Source: Flavobacteriales bacterium (lineage in GTDB: Bacteria > Bacteroidota > Bacteroidia > Flavobacteriales_D > Crocinitomicaceae). From it: DNA of 45,588 bases. Of this stretch, positions 15,152 through 22,782 are shown one piece after another (the stretch's first letter is position 1; every line of letters begins with the position of its first letter). Under the pieces are notes generated by a model. The model ran no database searches. It worked only from the letters and a program-made list of their open reading frames with translations, and was not told the DNA's origin. The stretch covers positions 1-45,588 of the forward strand of contig VEQH01000027.1 in NCBI GenBank assembly GCA_018883325.1. The letters run 5' to 3'. The position numbers and the translations under genes were made by a program.

Positions 15152-17383
15152 ATGCCGAAAATAGTTTTAATCTTTTCTTTTTTGATTTATTCCTATTTTT
15201 CTTTGTCTCAATTTCAATTCGATTTCAAACAATCTTTACCCGTAATAAAAGCTGGAAACGCACTTAAAATGCCTTGGGCAGGAGGTTTGAATTATGTGCA
15301 AGTTTCTCAAATAGACATTGATTTTGATGGCGATTTAGACTTGTTTGTTTTTGACAGAAGTAGCGATCAAATCCGTATTTTCAAGCAAATTGAGATCAAT
15401 GGTGTAAAATCCTATGAATTTGCATCGATGGCTTACTTGCAATTTCCGAATGATTTGCGTTATCGTGTTCAAATTTCAGACTATAACCAAGATGGAAAAA
15501 ACGACATTTTTACTTACGGAATAGGTGGAATGAAAGTCTATAAAAACATCGGAAATGCTCAAGAAGGATTGAAATGGGAATTAGCAAAGTCATTGCTTTA
15601 TTCAAATTATAACGGTTCAGAATTGAATTTATACGTGAGTTCAAGTGATATTCCTGCGCTTGTTGATGTTGAGAATGACGGCGATTTGGATATTCTAACT
15701 TTCCACATTGGCGGCGAACATTTGCAATATCATCAAAACCAAAGTATGGATCTTTATAGTCATTCGGATTCATTGGTTTTTGTCCTAAAAAACGAATGTT
15801 GGGGTGGATTCAAAGAAGATGTTAATTCAAACTCTGTGATTTTAAATGACCCTTCTGCTCCGTGTGCGATTGGCAATGTTCCGGGCGCACAAAAAAGTAA
15901 GGAAGAAAGTGAAAAAGCACATGCAGGTTCAACCGTTTTAGCGCTTGATATGGATGGTTCAGGTGTGAAAGATCTGATTCTAGGAGACGTTGCTTATCCG
16001 AACATGAACTTGTTACTTAATGGTGGAACAGCGCCCAATACGAATTCTTTGATGATTTCTGCGGATGTGAATTTTCCTTCTAATTCAACGCCGATAAACA
16101 TGCAATTGTTTCCTGCCGCTTTTTGGGAGGATGTCGATTTCGATGGAAAGAAAGATTTAATTGTTGCACCAAACGCGAAAAATGCTTCTGAAAATGAAAC
16201 GAGTGTGATGAAATATCGAAATTCAGGAACAAATAGTAATCCTAATTTTATTTTTGAGACAAAAAGTTTCTTGCAAAGCGATATGATTGAACACGGTACA
16301 GCATCGGTTCCCATTTTGGTTGACATCAACAATGATGGACTTTTGGATTTGTTTGTTGCTAATTATTATTCCTACAAACCTACGCTTTCAAAATACAGTA
16401 GAATCGCTTATTACCGCAATACAGGCACAAGCACAGCACCAAAATTCACTTACATCGAAAATGATTTTTTGAACCTTTCTTCGACGAATTATGGACTCAA
16501 AATCACACCCACCTTTGGAGATTTAGATGGCGATTCAAAGAAAGATTTATTACTTGGTTTAGAAAATGGAACTTTGGTTTATTACCGAAACACAAGCACG
16601 GGTTCAAATCCTACATTTGCCAATCCGGTTTTGAATTACACAGACAATTCAGGCACAATCATTAATGTTGGACAATTCGCTGCGCCACAACTTTTTGATT
16701 TGAACAAAGACGGAAAATTGGATTTAATCATTGGAAAAAAAACAGGAGAATTGGTTTATTATCAAAATGTTGGAACAACGACTAATCCGCAATTTGAACT
16801 TCAGAATAGTAATTTAGGCGGAATAGATGTCGCAACAACAAATCCGGATGGTTTTCCAATTCCAAACTTTTTCAGCTATAACGATACAACTTATTTGATG
16901 TTGGGAGCTTACGATGGCGCAATTCGTTTTTATGACTCGATTGAAACGAATTTAACAAGTGGTTCTACTTTTCACCTAAGAACGTTTGATTTTCTTGGCT
17001 TGCAAAAAGAAATTGGAACATTTAGTGCATGTGCTGTTTCGGACATCGATGCAAACGGAAAATTAGATTTATTCATCGGACAAGATTTAGGTGGAATTTT
17101 CCATTTAGAACACAGTGAAGGAAGTAATTTGGGAATCAATATTAATGAAAGTGTTCCCGAAATTATTGTTTTCCCAAATCCATTTGAAAACGAAATAACG
17201 ATTAAATCTTCCACGGAAGAAGCGCTTGAAATTTATAATTATTTAGGTCAAAAAGTGGAAGAACGTAAAATCGAAATTGGTGAAAATAAAATTGATTTTG
17301 CTCCAAATTCAAGTGGAATTTATCTCTTGAAATTCAAAAATTCTGGAAGCGTTACGAAATTGATTAGGAAAATAAGTAATTGA
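15152..17383 (+). CDS. Exported FG-GAP/VCBS-repeat protein with T9SS sorting domain
   Basis: The protein has 743 residues. An N-terminal signal (MPKIVLIFSFLIYSYFSLSQ) is followed by at least seven calcium-binding-like repeats of the type D-x-D-x-D-G-x-x-D-L (for example DIDFDGDLDLFVFD, DYNQDGKNDIF, DLNKDGKLDLIIG). These build an integrin-like beta-propeller. The C-terminal about 75 residues (VFPNPFENEITI, then IYNYLGQKVEE, then GIYLLKFKN) are a type A sorting domain. That domain directs export by the type IX secretion system and attachment to the cell surface. The ligand is unknown. The ATG at 15152 is chosen over GTG at 15149. The gene is convergent with birA. Confidence 0.85.
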   Translation: MPKIVLIFSFLIYSYFSLSQFQFDFKQSLPVIKAGNALKMPWAGGLNYVQVSQIDIDFDGDLDLFVFDRSSDQIRIFKQIEINGVKSYEFASMAYLQFPNDLRYRVQISDYNQDGKNDIFTYGIGGMKVYKNIGNAQEGLKWELAKSLLYSNYNGSELNLYVSSSDIPALVDVENDGDLDILTFHIGGEHLQYHQNQSMDLYSHSDSLVFVLKNECWGGFKEDVNSNSVILNDPSAPCAIGNVPGAQKSKEESEKAHAGSTVLALDMDGSGVKDLILGDVAYPNMNLLLNGGTAPNTNSLMISADVNFPSNSTPINMQLFPAAFWEDVDFDGKKDLIVAPNAKNASENETSVMKYRNSGTNSNPNFIFETKSFLQSDMIEHGTASVPILVDINNDGLLDLFVANYYSYKPTLSKYSRIAYYRNTGTSTAPKFTYIENDFLNLSSTNYGLKITPTFGDLDGDSKKDLLLGLENGTLVYYRNTSTGSNPTFANPVLNYTDNSGTIINVGQFAAPQLFDLNKDGKLDLIIGKKTGELVYYQNVGTTTNPQFELQNSNLGGIDVATTNPDGFPIPNFFSYNDTTYLMLGAYDGAIRFYDSIETNLTSGSTFHLRTFDFLGLQKEIGTFSACAVSDIDANGKLDLFIGQDLGGIFHLEHSEGSNLGININESVPEIIVFPNPFENEITIKSSTEEALEIYNYLGQKVEERKIEIGENKIDFAPNSSGIYLLKFKNSGSVTKLIRKISN

Positions 17384-17407
17384 TTATCAATTTAATAAAT
17401 TCATTCT

Positions 17408-18145
17408 TTACAAGAAGATCACTTCCTTCATTGCATAGCTTGCAATCGTGTTTGATTTTTCGATGAGTAATTTCCCTTCATCTGTAGTGCCAATTATTTT
17501 TCCTGAAAATTCACCCAATTCATCTTTGTAATTCTTCCATTCATTCATTTGAAACAGATGCGATTCATATTCTTCTTTCAAGTTTTCAAATTCAGAAGAA
17601 TTTACCGCATCAAACAGTTCATTCATTTCATTGGAAAGCAAATTTAAAAAAGTCCGAGGTTCTACTTTTTTGTTAGTTTCAAGCAATAAACTCGTCGCAT
17701 TTAACTCAGAAAATGAAATTTGATTGATATTTAATCCGATTCCAATAATTGAACAATGAATGCGAGTGCCTTGAAGTTGATTTTCAATTAAAATTCCAGC
17801 GATTTTTTTCCCGTTCACAAAGATGTCATTCGGCCATTTTATTTGGGCTTCAATGTTAAATTTTCTTAATGTTTGTAGGAGTGAAAGGCTTGTTGCCATC
17901 GTCAATGCACTTTGCTTTTCAACTGACAGATTGTCGGGTTTGATCACAAAGGAAGATAACAAGTTTTTCCCTGATTCTGACAACCAAACATTACCTCTTT
18001 GTCCTTTTCCTTGCGTTTGAACATCTGCCATAATTACCGCTCCATTTTGACAAAGGTTCTCCGAAAGTAGCTTGGCAGCAAAATTGTTGGTTGAATCAAT
18101 ATCAGATAAATGAATGATTTCTTTTCCGAAAAGTGCTAGCTTCAC
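17408..18145 (-). CDS. birA: Biotin--[acetyl-CoA carboxylase] ligase
   Basis: The protein has 245 residues. It joins biotin to the biotin carboxyl carrier protein of acetyl-CoA carboxylase through biotinyl-AMP. The biotin-binding loop is GKGQRG (46-51) followed by NVWLS, a variant of GRGRxG. The KWPND motif (103-107) and KKIAGIL (112-118) are present. There is no N-terminal helix-turn-helix, so it is the monofunctional form and not a repressor. The C-terminal SH3-like domain is present (about 195-245). It has its own divergent promoter facing rsfS. Confidence 0.93.
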   Translation of the reverse strand: MKLALFGKEIIHLSDIDSTNNFAAKLLSENLCQNGAVIMADVQTQGKGQRGNVWLSESGKNLLSSFVIKPDNLSVEKQSALTMATSLSLLQTLRKFNIEAQIKWPNDIFVNGKKIAGILIENQLQGTRIHCSIIGIGLNINQISFSELNATSLLLETNKKVEPRTFLNLLSNEMNELFDAVNSSEFENLKEEYESHLFQMNEWKNYKDELGEFSGKIIGTTDEGKLLIEKSNTIASYAMKEVIFL

Positions 18146-18168
18146 ATTATTACTTTTGAGGGTCGAGT

Positions 18169-18176
18169 CAAAATTA
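18169..18176 (-). promoter_or_regulatory. Putative -7 box (TAATTTTG) for birA
   Basis: Read on the minus strand this is TAATTTTG, an exact TAnnTTTG match. Transcription near 18162 gives a leader of about 17 nt before the ATG at 18145. Confidence 0.55.
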
Positions 18177-18188
18177 AAATTTATCCCT

Positions 18189-18196
18189 TAGATTTG
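18189..18196 (+). promoter_or_regulatory. Putative -7 box (TAGATTTG) for rsfS-ftsH
   Basis: TAGATTTG matches TAnnTTTG and lies 20 bp before the rsfS ATG at 18216. The two divergent -7 boxes (birA and rsfS) are only 12 bp apart, so the promoters would compete or be co-regulated. Confidence 0.55.
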
Positions 18197-18215
18197 TGAA
18201 TTAACAAAAAATTAA

Positions 18216-18593
18216 ATGCGAAAAACAAAAAGTATAACTGAATCAGAATTATTGTGCAAAACAATAGTGGAGGGGATGCAGGAAAACAAAGCGAAAAATA
18301 TAGTAGTTTTAGATTTACGACACTTAACAAGTGCTGTTTGTGACTTTTTTGTAATCTGTAGTGGTGACTCGAGTACACATGTTGATGGTATTTCAAATGC
18401 TACATCTCGATTTACAAGAAAAGTACTTCAAGAAAAACCTTGGCACATCGAAGGGAAAAACAATAGCGAATGGATTTTGTTAGATTACATCGACGTGGTT
18501 GCTCACATTTTCTACAAAGACGCAAGAGGTTTCTACCAAATTGAAGAGTTGTGGGCAGATGCGATTCGAACAGATATACCAAATTTAGATTAA
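18216..18593 (+). CDS. rsfS: Ribosomal silencing factor RsfS (Iojap/DUF143)
   Basis: The protein has 125 residues, the usual length. RsfS binds ribosomal protein uL14 and blocks subunit joining when nutrients fall. Family features are IVVLDLRHLTSAVCDFFVIC (about 29-48) and, near the C-terminus, WILLDYIDVVAHIF followed by YQIEELWADA. It is the first gene of a run continuing into ftsH (7-bp gap), DUF2007, cdsA and psd, all on the plus strand. The rsfS-ftsH order is typical of Bacteroidota. Confidence 0.93.
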   Translation: MRKTKSITESELLCKTIVEGMQENKAKNIVVLDLRHLTSAVCDFFVICSGDSSTHVDGISNATSRFTRKVLQEKPWHIEGKNNSEWILLDYIDVVAHIFYKDARGFYQIEELWADAIRTDIPNLD

Positions 18594-18600
18594 GAAGAAT

Positions 18601-20622
18601 ATGTCAGAAGAAAAGAAAAAAAGTCCATTTTCAATTTATTGGATTTACGCTGCACTAGGCGTTGCTTTAATTGCATTCCAAATTTACATGAACTCAGGCG
18701 GACACGCTACAATCAAATACAGAGAAACATTTTTTGAATTAGTTGATCAGCAAGGAGTTAAAAATGTTCGTATTATCAACCAAAGTCAAGCTGAATTTAA
18801 GTTGACAGCCAAAGGAATAGCAATTGTTAAAAATGCTTCGAAAGGTGAGTTGGCTGAAATGAAAAAAGCGCTGAACAAAGAATCTAATGTAAAAGGTAAA
18901 GAGGTCACTTTCGAATTAGAAAACATTGGAAATCATGCCAATTTTGAAAAATCATTGGAAGAAAGAGGCTACAACAATTACCAAAATGTCAATGAAGTAA
19001 ACTATGTTGCTCAAATTTTGAGTTATTTACTTCCGTTTGCTTTAATCATCGTTATTTGGATTTTCGTTATGCGTCGAATGGCAGGCGGTGGCGGCGGCGG
19101 TGGTCAAATCTTCAATATCGGTAAATCTCGCGCTCAAGTTTACGAAAAAGGTAAAACAACAAATGTTACTTTCAAAGATGTAGCTGGTTTACAAGGAGCT
19201 AAAGAAGAGATTGTTGAAATTGTTGAGTTTCTTAAAAACCCAAAAAAATATACAGAATTAGGAGCGAAAATTCCAAAAGGAGCATTACTTGTTGGTCCTC
19301 CAGGAACAGGAAAAACCTTACTTGCAAAAGCTGTTGCTGGTGAAGCAAAAGTTCCTTTCTTTTCACTTTCAGGTTCAGATTTCGTTGAAATGTTTGTGGG
19401 AGTTGGAGCATCAAGAGTACGCGATTTATTCCGTCAAGCAAAGGAAAAATCACCTTCGATTATATTTATTGATGAAATTGATGCAATTGGTAGAGCGAGA
19501 GGTAAAAACAATGGTTTTAACTCAAACGACGAACGCGAAAACACATTGAATCAGTTACTTACTGAAATGGACGGTTTCGGAACCAATTCTGGTGTAATCA
19601 TTCTTGCAGCGACAAACAGAGCCGACGTTTTGGATAGCGCGTTAATGCGAGCTGGACGTTTCGATAGACAGATTTATGTGGATATGCCAGATATTAACGA
19701 GCGAAAAGAAATTTTTGCAGTGCATTTGAAACCAATTAAATTGGAAGCAAACATCGACATCGATTTCTTAGCGAAACAAACTCCAGGTTTTTCAGGTGCG
19801 GACATTGCAAATTTATGTAACGAAGCAGCTTTAATTGCCGCTAGAAATGATAAAAAACAAGTTGAAAAACAAGATTTCTTAGATGCAGTTGATAGAATTG
19901 TCGGAGGTTTAGAAAAGAAAAATAAAATCATCACGCAAGACGAGAAAAAATCAATTGCTTACCACGAAGCAGGTCACGCTACGACTTCTTGGTTGCTTGA
20001 ACATGCGCATCCACTTGTGAAAGTTACTATCGTTCCACGCGGACAATCCTTAGGTGCAGCTTGGTACTTGCCTGAGGAGCGCAGCATCACAACAACTGAG
20101 CAAATATTAGATGATATGTGCTCAACTTTAGGTGGTCGTGCAGCAGAATATGTAACTTTTGGTAAAATTAGTACAGGAGCTTTAAGCGATCTTGAAAAAG
20201 TTACGAAACAAGCGTATGCAATGGTTTCCATTTATGGTTTGAACGATAAAATCGGAAATATTTCTTACTATGATTCACAAGGTAGAGATTCATTCACAAA
20301 ACCATATTCTGATAGTACTGCAAAAACAATTGATGAAGAGGTTAGTAAATTGATTGAAAGTCAATACCAACGAGCGATTCAATTATTGCAAGAAAACAAA
20401 GAAAAATTACAAGCTTTGGCCGAAAAATTATTGACTTCTGAGGTTATTTTCAAAGAAGATCTTGAAGAAATATTTGGTAAGCGTAAGTGGGATAAAGAAG
20501 CAACTGTAGAAGTAAAAGCAACTGTTTTAGAAACAGAAACTTCAAACGACACAGTAGCTTTAGAATCACCAACTTCGGAAACAGAAACAAAACCAGAAGA
20601 TAACAATCACGTTTCACACTAA
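18601..20622 (+). CDS. ftsH: ATP-dependent membrane metalloprotease FtsH
   Basis: The protein has 673 residues. Two membrane helices (about 12-30 and 138-156) flank a periplasmic domain. A glycine-rich segment after helix 2 leads to the AAA module. That module has Walker A GPPGTGKT (about 232-239), Walker [12 protein letters not shown] (about 287-297) and a second-region-of-homology with [15 protein letters not shown] residues. The zinc protease motif HEAGH lies near 455. The acidic, Thr/Ser-rich tail (about 630-673) is species-variable. FtsH degrades misassembled membrane proteins and selected cytosolic regulators. The stop overlaps the next start (TAATG). Confidence 0.97.
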   Translation: MSEEKKKSPFSIYWIYAALGVALIAFQIYMNSGGHATIKYRETFFELVDQQGVKNVRIINQSQAEFKLTAKGIAIVKNASKGELAEMKKALNKESNVKGKEVTFELENIGNHANFEKSLEERGYNNYQNVNEVNYVAQILSYLLPFALIIVIWIFVMRRMAGGGGGGGQIFNIGKSRAQVYEKGKTTNVTFKDVAGLQGAKEEIVEIVEFLKNPKKYTELGAKIPKGALLVGPPGTGKTLLAKAVAGEAKVPFFSLSGSDFVEMFVGVGASRVRDLFRQAKEKSPSIIFIDEIDAIGRARGKNNGFNSNDERENTLNQLLTEMDGFGTNSGVIILAATNRADVLDSALMRAGRFDRQIYVDMPDINERKEIFAVHLKPIKLEANIDIDFLAKQTPGFSGADIANLCNEAALIAARNDKKQVEKQDFLDAVDRIVGGLEKKNKIITQDEKKSIAYHEAGHATTSWLLEHAHPLVKVTIVPRGQSLGAAWYLPEERSITTTEQILDDMCSTLGGRAAEYVTFGKISTGALSDLEKVTKQAYAMVSIYGLNDKIGNISYYDSQGRDSFTKPYSDSTAKTIDEEVSKLIESQYQRAIQLLQENKEKLQALAEKLLTSEVIFKEDLEEIFGKRKWDKEATVEVKATVLETETSNDTVALESPTSETETKPEDNNHVSH

Positions 20623-20822
20623 TGGATTGGGTTTGCGTTTTTACCACCACAGATTTATTTCTGTTTGAGCAATTAAAAATGGTGCTCCAGGACGAAGGTG
20701 TGGTGTTCAAAGAACGTAATACTGTTTCATCGATGTATAATAATTTCGGAAGTTACGAACTTTATGTCAATCAAGAAGATAAGGAGAGAGCCGAACAATT
20801 TGTGAAAGATGCCACTGGGTAA
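20622..20822 (+). CDS. DUF2007 family small protein
   Basis: The protein has 66 residues. The pattern FTTTDLFLFEQLKMVLQDEG then a beta-strand region ending ELYVNQEDKERAEQFV fits DUF2007 (PII-like ferredoxin fold, sometimes called putative signal-transducing protein). The start codon shares its A with the ftsH stop, and the 3' end overlaps cdsA by 14 bp. Such tight packing implies translational coupling within the ftsH-cdsA-psd run. The function is not known. Confidence 0.8.
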   Translation: MDWVCVFTTTDLFLFEQLKMVLQDEGVVFKERNTVSSMYNNFGSYELYVNQEDKERAEQFVKDATG

Positions 20823-21630
20823 TTTAGGTACAAGAGCGTTGACAGGTGCAGTTTTTGCAACCGTTGTTATTGGATCTATCCTTTGGAGTCCCTATGCACA
20901 AGCGCTTGTATTTTCTGTATTCATGGTGCTTGGATTGATAGAATTCTATCGCATGTTCAAGGACAATAAGATCGTAAGTGTAAGTTCTGAAATTGGTATT
21001 TTTATTGGTTTATTCATCTTCACTTTACTTATTGGAATTAGCGCAAAAGTTTTGCCGATTATTTCCATAACAGTAATCTTTCCTTTGTTTTTCACTTTGG
21101 TTTTGAGTGAGTTATGGAAAAAGAAAGAAAATCCAATAATTAATATTTCAGTCCTTGTTTTTGGAATCATTTACGTTGTTGTTCCTTTCTATTTAACGAT
21201 TGATTTAAACTTAAGAGATACTTCCTATTTACCTTCCGTTGTTGGTATGTATCTATTGATTTGGGCAAACGATTCTTTTGCTTACTTAACAGGAAGAGCC
21301 TTCGGGAAAACTAAATTATTTGAACGAATTTCACCCAAAAAAACGTGGGAAGGTACAATTGGAGGCGTATTTTTTACCTTGCTTTTTGGTTACGTCATCG
21401 GTGCATTTATCAATAAAGGAGAAGTAGTTTTTTGGGTAATCTCAGCTGTTATAATTGCTCCGTGTGCGATTTATGGTGATTTACTCGAATCCTTATTTAA
21501 AAGAAGCTTAAACATAAAAGATACAGGTTCAATTCTTCCAGGACATGGTGGAATTTTAGATAGATTTGACGCAGCTTTATTTGGAATTCCATTCTTTTAT
21601 TGCTGGTCGATGATTTATAATTACTGGTAA
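20809..21630 (+). CDS. cdsA: Phosphatidate cytidylyltransferase CdsA
   Basis: The protein has 273 residues with about seven to eight membrane helices. It makes CDP-diacylglycerol from phosphatidate and CTP, the branch point of phospholipid synthesis. The C-terminal CDS signature is complete: SLFKRSLNIKDTG followed by LPGHGGILDRFD (about 222-250), with the metal-binding aspartates. It overlaps the upstream DUF2007 gene by 14 bp and lies 9 bp before psd, so the two phospholipid enzymes are likely co-expressed. Confidence 0.95.
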   Translation: MPLGNLGTRALTGAVFATVVIGSILWSPYAQALVFSVFMVLGLIEFYRMFKDNKIVSVSSEIGIFIGLFIFTLLIGISAKVLPIISITVIFPLFFTLVLSELWKKKENPIINISVLVFGIIYVVVPFYLTIDLNLRDTSYLPSVVGMYLLIWANDSFAYLTGRAFGKTKLFERISPKKTWEGTIGGVFFTLLFGYVIGAFINKGEVVFWVISAVIIAPCAIYGDLLESLFKRSLNIKDTGSILPGHGGILDRFDAALFGIPFFYCWSMIYNYW

Positions 21631-21639
21631 AAACAAACT

Positions 21640-22305
21640 ATGACATTACACAGAGAAGGATACGGCATTATGCTTGGTACGTTTGTGCTGATAGCTGGAT
21701 TAAGTGCTTTAAACTATTGGGGATTTACAAAACACGAGTTACTTCCGCTATTTATTTTAATTGAATTGGTGCTTGTTACCTTCTTGTTTTTAGTAGTTCA
21801 GTTTTTTAGAATTCCATCTCGCGTTTGTCCTTTTGGTGAAAACGATATTGTTTGCCCTGCAGACGGTAAAATTGTGGTGATTGAAGAAACGCAAGAAAAT
21901 GAGTATTTTAAAGACAAAAGAATCCAAGTGTCGATTTTTATGTCGCCGTTGAATGTACACGCAAACTACTTTCCAATCAGTGGAATTACAAAATACGCAA
22001 AGTATCATCCAGGATTGTTTTTAGTTGCTTGGCATCCAAAAAGTAGCACGGATAACGAACGTACAACTTTTGTCGTTGAGCATAAAAATGGAACAGAAAT
22101 ATTATTCAGACAAATCGCTGGTGCGGTTGCGAGAAGAATATGCTATTACACTGAAGTTGGGAAGGAAGCAAAACAAGCTGAAGAATTTGGATTTATAAAA
22201 TTTGGCTCGAGAATTGATGTGTTTTTACCACTTGATGCTCAAATTGATGTCAAGGTTGGCGACGTTGTAAAATCTAAGTTAACACGCTTGGCAACATTTA
22301 AATAA
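21640..22305 (+). CDS. psd: Phosphatidylserine decarboxylase
   Basis: The protein has 221 residues, the short archaeal/Bacteroidota-type Psd. It has two N-terminal membrane helices (about 10-30 and 34-54). The self-cleavage site is KFGSRIDVF near residue 185-193, where cleavage between Gly and Ser makes the pyruvoyl group (LGST in E. coli). Conserved VCPADGKIV (about 70-78) and FMSPLNVHANYFP (about 102-115) are present. It makes phosphatidylethanolamine from phosphatidylserine. No pssA is visible in the window. Confidence 0.93.
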   Translation: MTLHREGYGIMLGTFVLIAGLSALNYWGFTKHELLPLFILIELVLVTFLFLVVQFFRIPSRVCPFGENDIVCPADGKIVVIEETQENEYFKDKRIQVSIFMSPLNVHANYFPISGITKYAKYHPGLFLVAWHPKSSTDNERTTFVVEHKNGTEILFRQIAGAVARRICYYTEVGKEAKQAEEFGFIKFGSRIDVFLPLDAQIDVKVGDVVKSKLTRLATFK

Positions 22306-22310
22306 TTTAT

Positions 22311-22318
22311 TAACTTTA
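22311..22318 (+). promoter_or_regulatory. Weak -7 box (TAACTTTA)
   Basis: TAACTTTA differs from TAnnTTTG in the last base and precedes the ATG at 22334 by 15 bp. It is the same octamer as upstream of the FG-GAP gene (15125-15132). Confidence 0.35.
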
Positions 22319-22333
22319 CAAAAAAAAGAAACT

Positions 22334-22543
22334 ATGAAAAAGATTTTTTTAGCATTAGCATTGACAACATTTGTAGGCTCAATGGCAACTACAGCTTACG
22401 CAGCTGCAAATGGAATTGAAGTTGTTAAACACGACGACAAAAAGAAAAAGAAAAAGAAAGGAGCTTGTTGTGCATCACAAACTAAAGCATCTTGTTCTTC
22501 TACAGAGAAAAAAGCTTGTTGCGCGAAAAAAGCAGCAAACTAA
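22334..22543 (+). CDS. Small secreted Lys/Cys-rich peptide
   Basis: The protein has 69 residues. The signal peptide MKKIFLALALTTFVGSMATT-AYA (about 1-23) is followed by a basic run (HDDKKKKKKK) and a tail rich in cysteine: GACCASQTKASCSS, then KKACCAKKAAN. There are five cysteines, two of them in CC pairs. Proteins of this layout are common and unnamed in flavobacteria. Metal binding or disulfide cross-linking is possible but unproven. The gene is closed by a terminator at 22563. Confidence 0.7.
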   Translation: MKKIFLALALTTFVGSMATTAYAAANGIEVVKHDDKKKKKKKGACCASQTKASCSSTEKKACCAKKAAN

Positions 22544-22562
22544 TTAAAAGCTTTTAATATTG

Positions 22563-22597
22563 AAAACCATCAGTCGAAAGATTGGTGGTTTTTTTGT
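22563..22597 (+). terminator. Intrinsic terminator
   Basis: AAAACCATC (22563-22571) pairs with GGTGGTTTT (22584-22592, one G-T pair), followed by more Ts. It ends the small Cys-rich gene. Confidence 0.8.
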
Positions 22598-22734
22598 GGG
22601 TTATTTTTTGCTTTTTTGATATTGAAATGGAGGAGTAGGGTGGGAATGGGTTTCTCAAGAAAACAACTCTTTTTGTAAACGCATGGCAGCAGCGTAATTT
22701 TTTGGCTTTTTGCATGAAACTCATCTTTGTTACC

Positions 22735-22782
22735 TCTTCCAATCTTCCAATCCGCCAATCTGCAATTTTCCAATCCGCAATC
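22735..22782. repeat. Degenerate 8-bp tandem repeat beside lptD 3' end
   Basis: About six units related to TCTTCCAA/TCCGCCAA run without a break up to the lptD stop codon (22783-22785). Units are 7-8 bp and vary at two or three positions. The minus-strand frame through it gives a repetitive ADWKI-type peptide that is not a real gene. It is noncoding satellite-like DNA. Confidence 0.6.
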
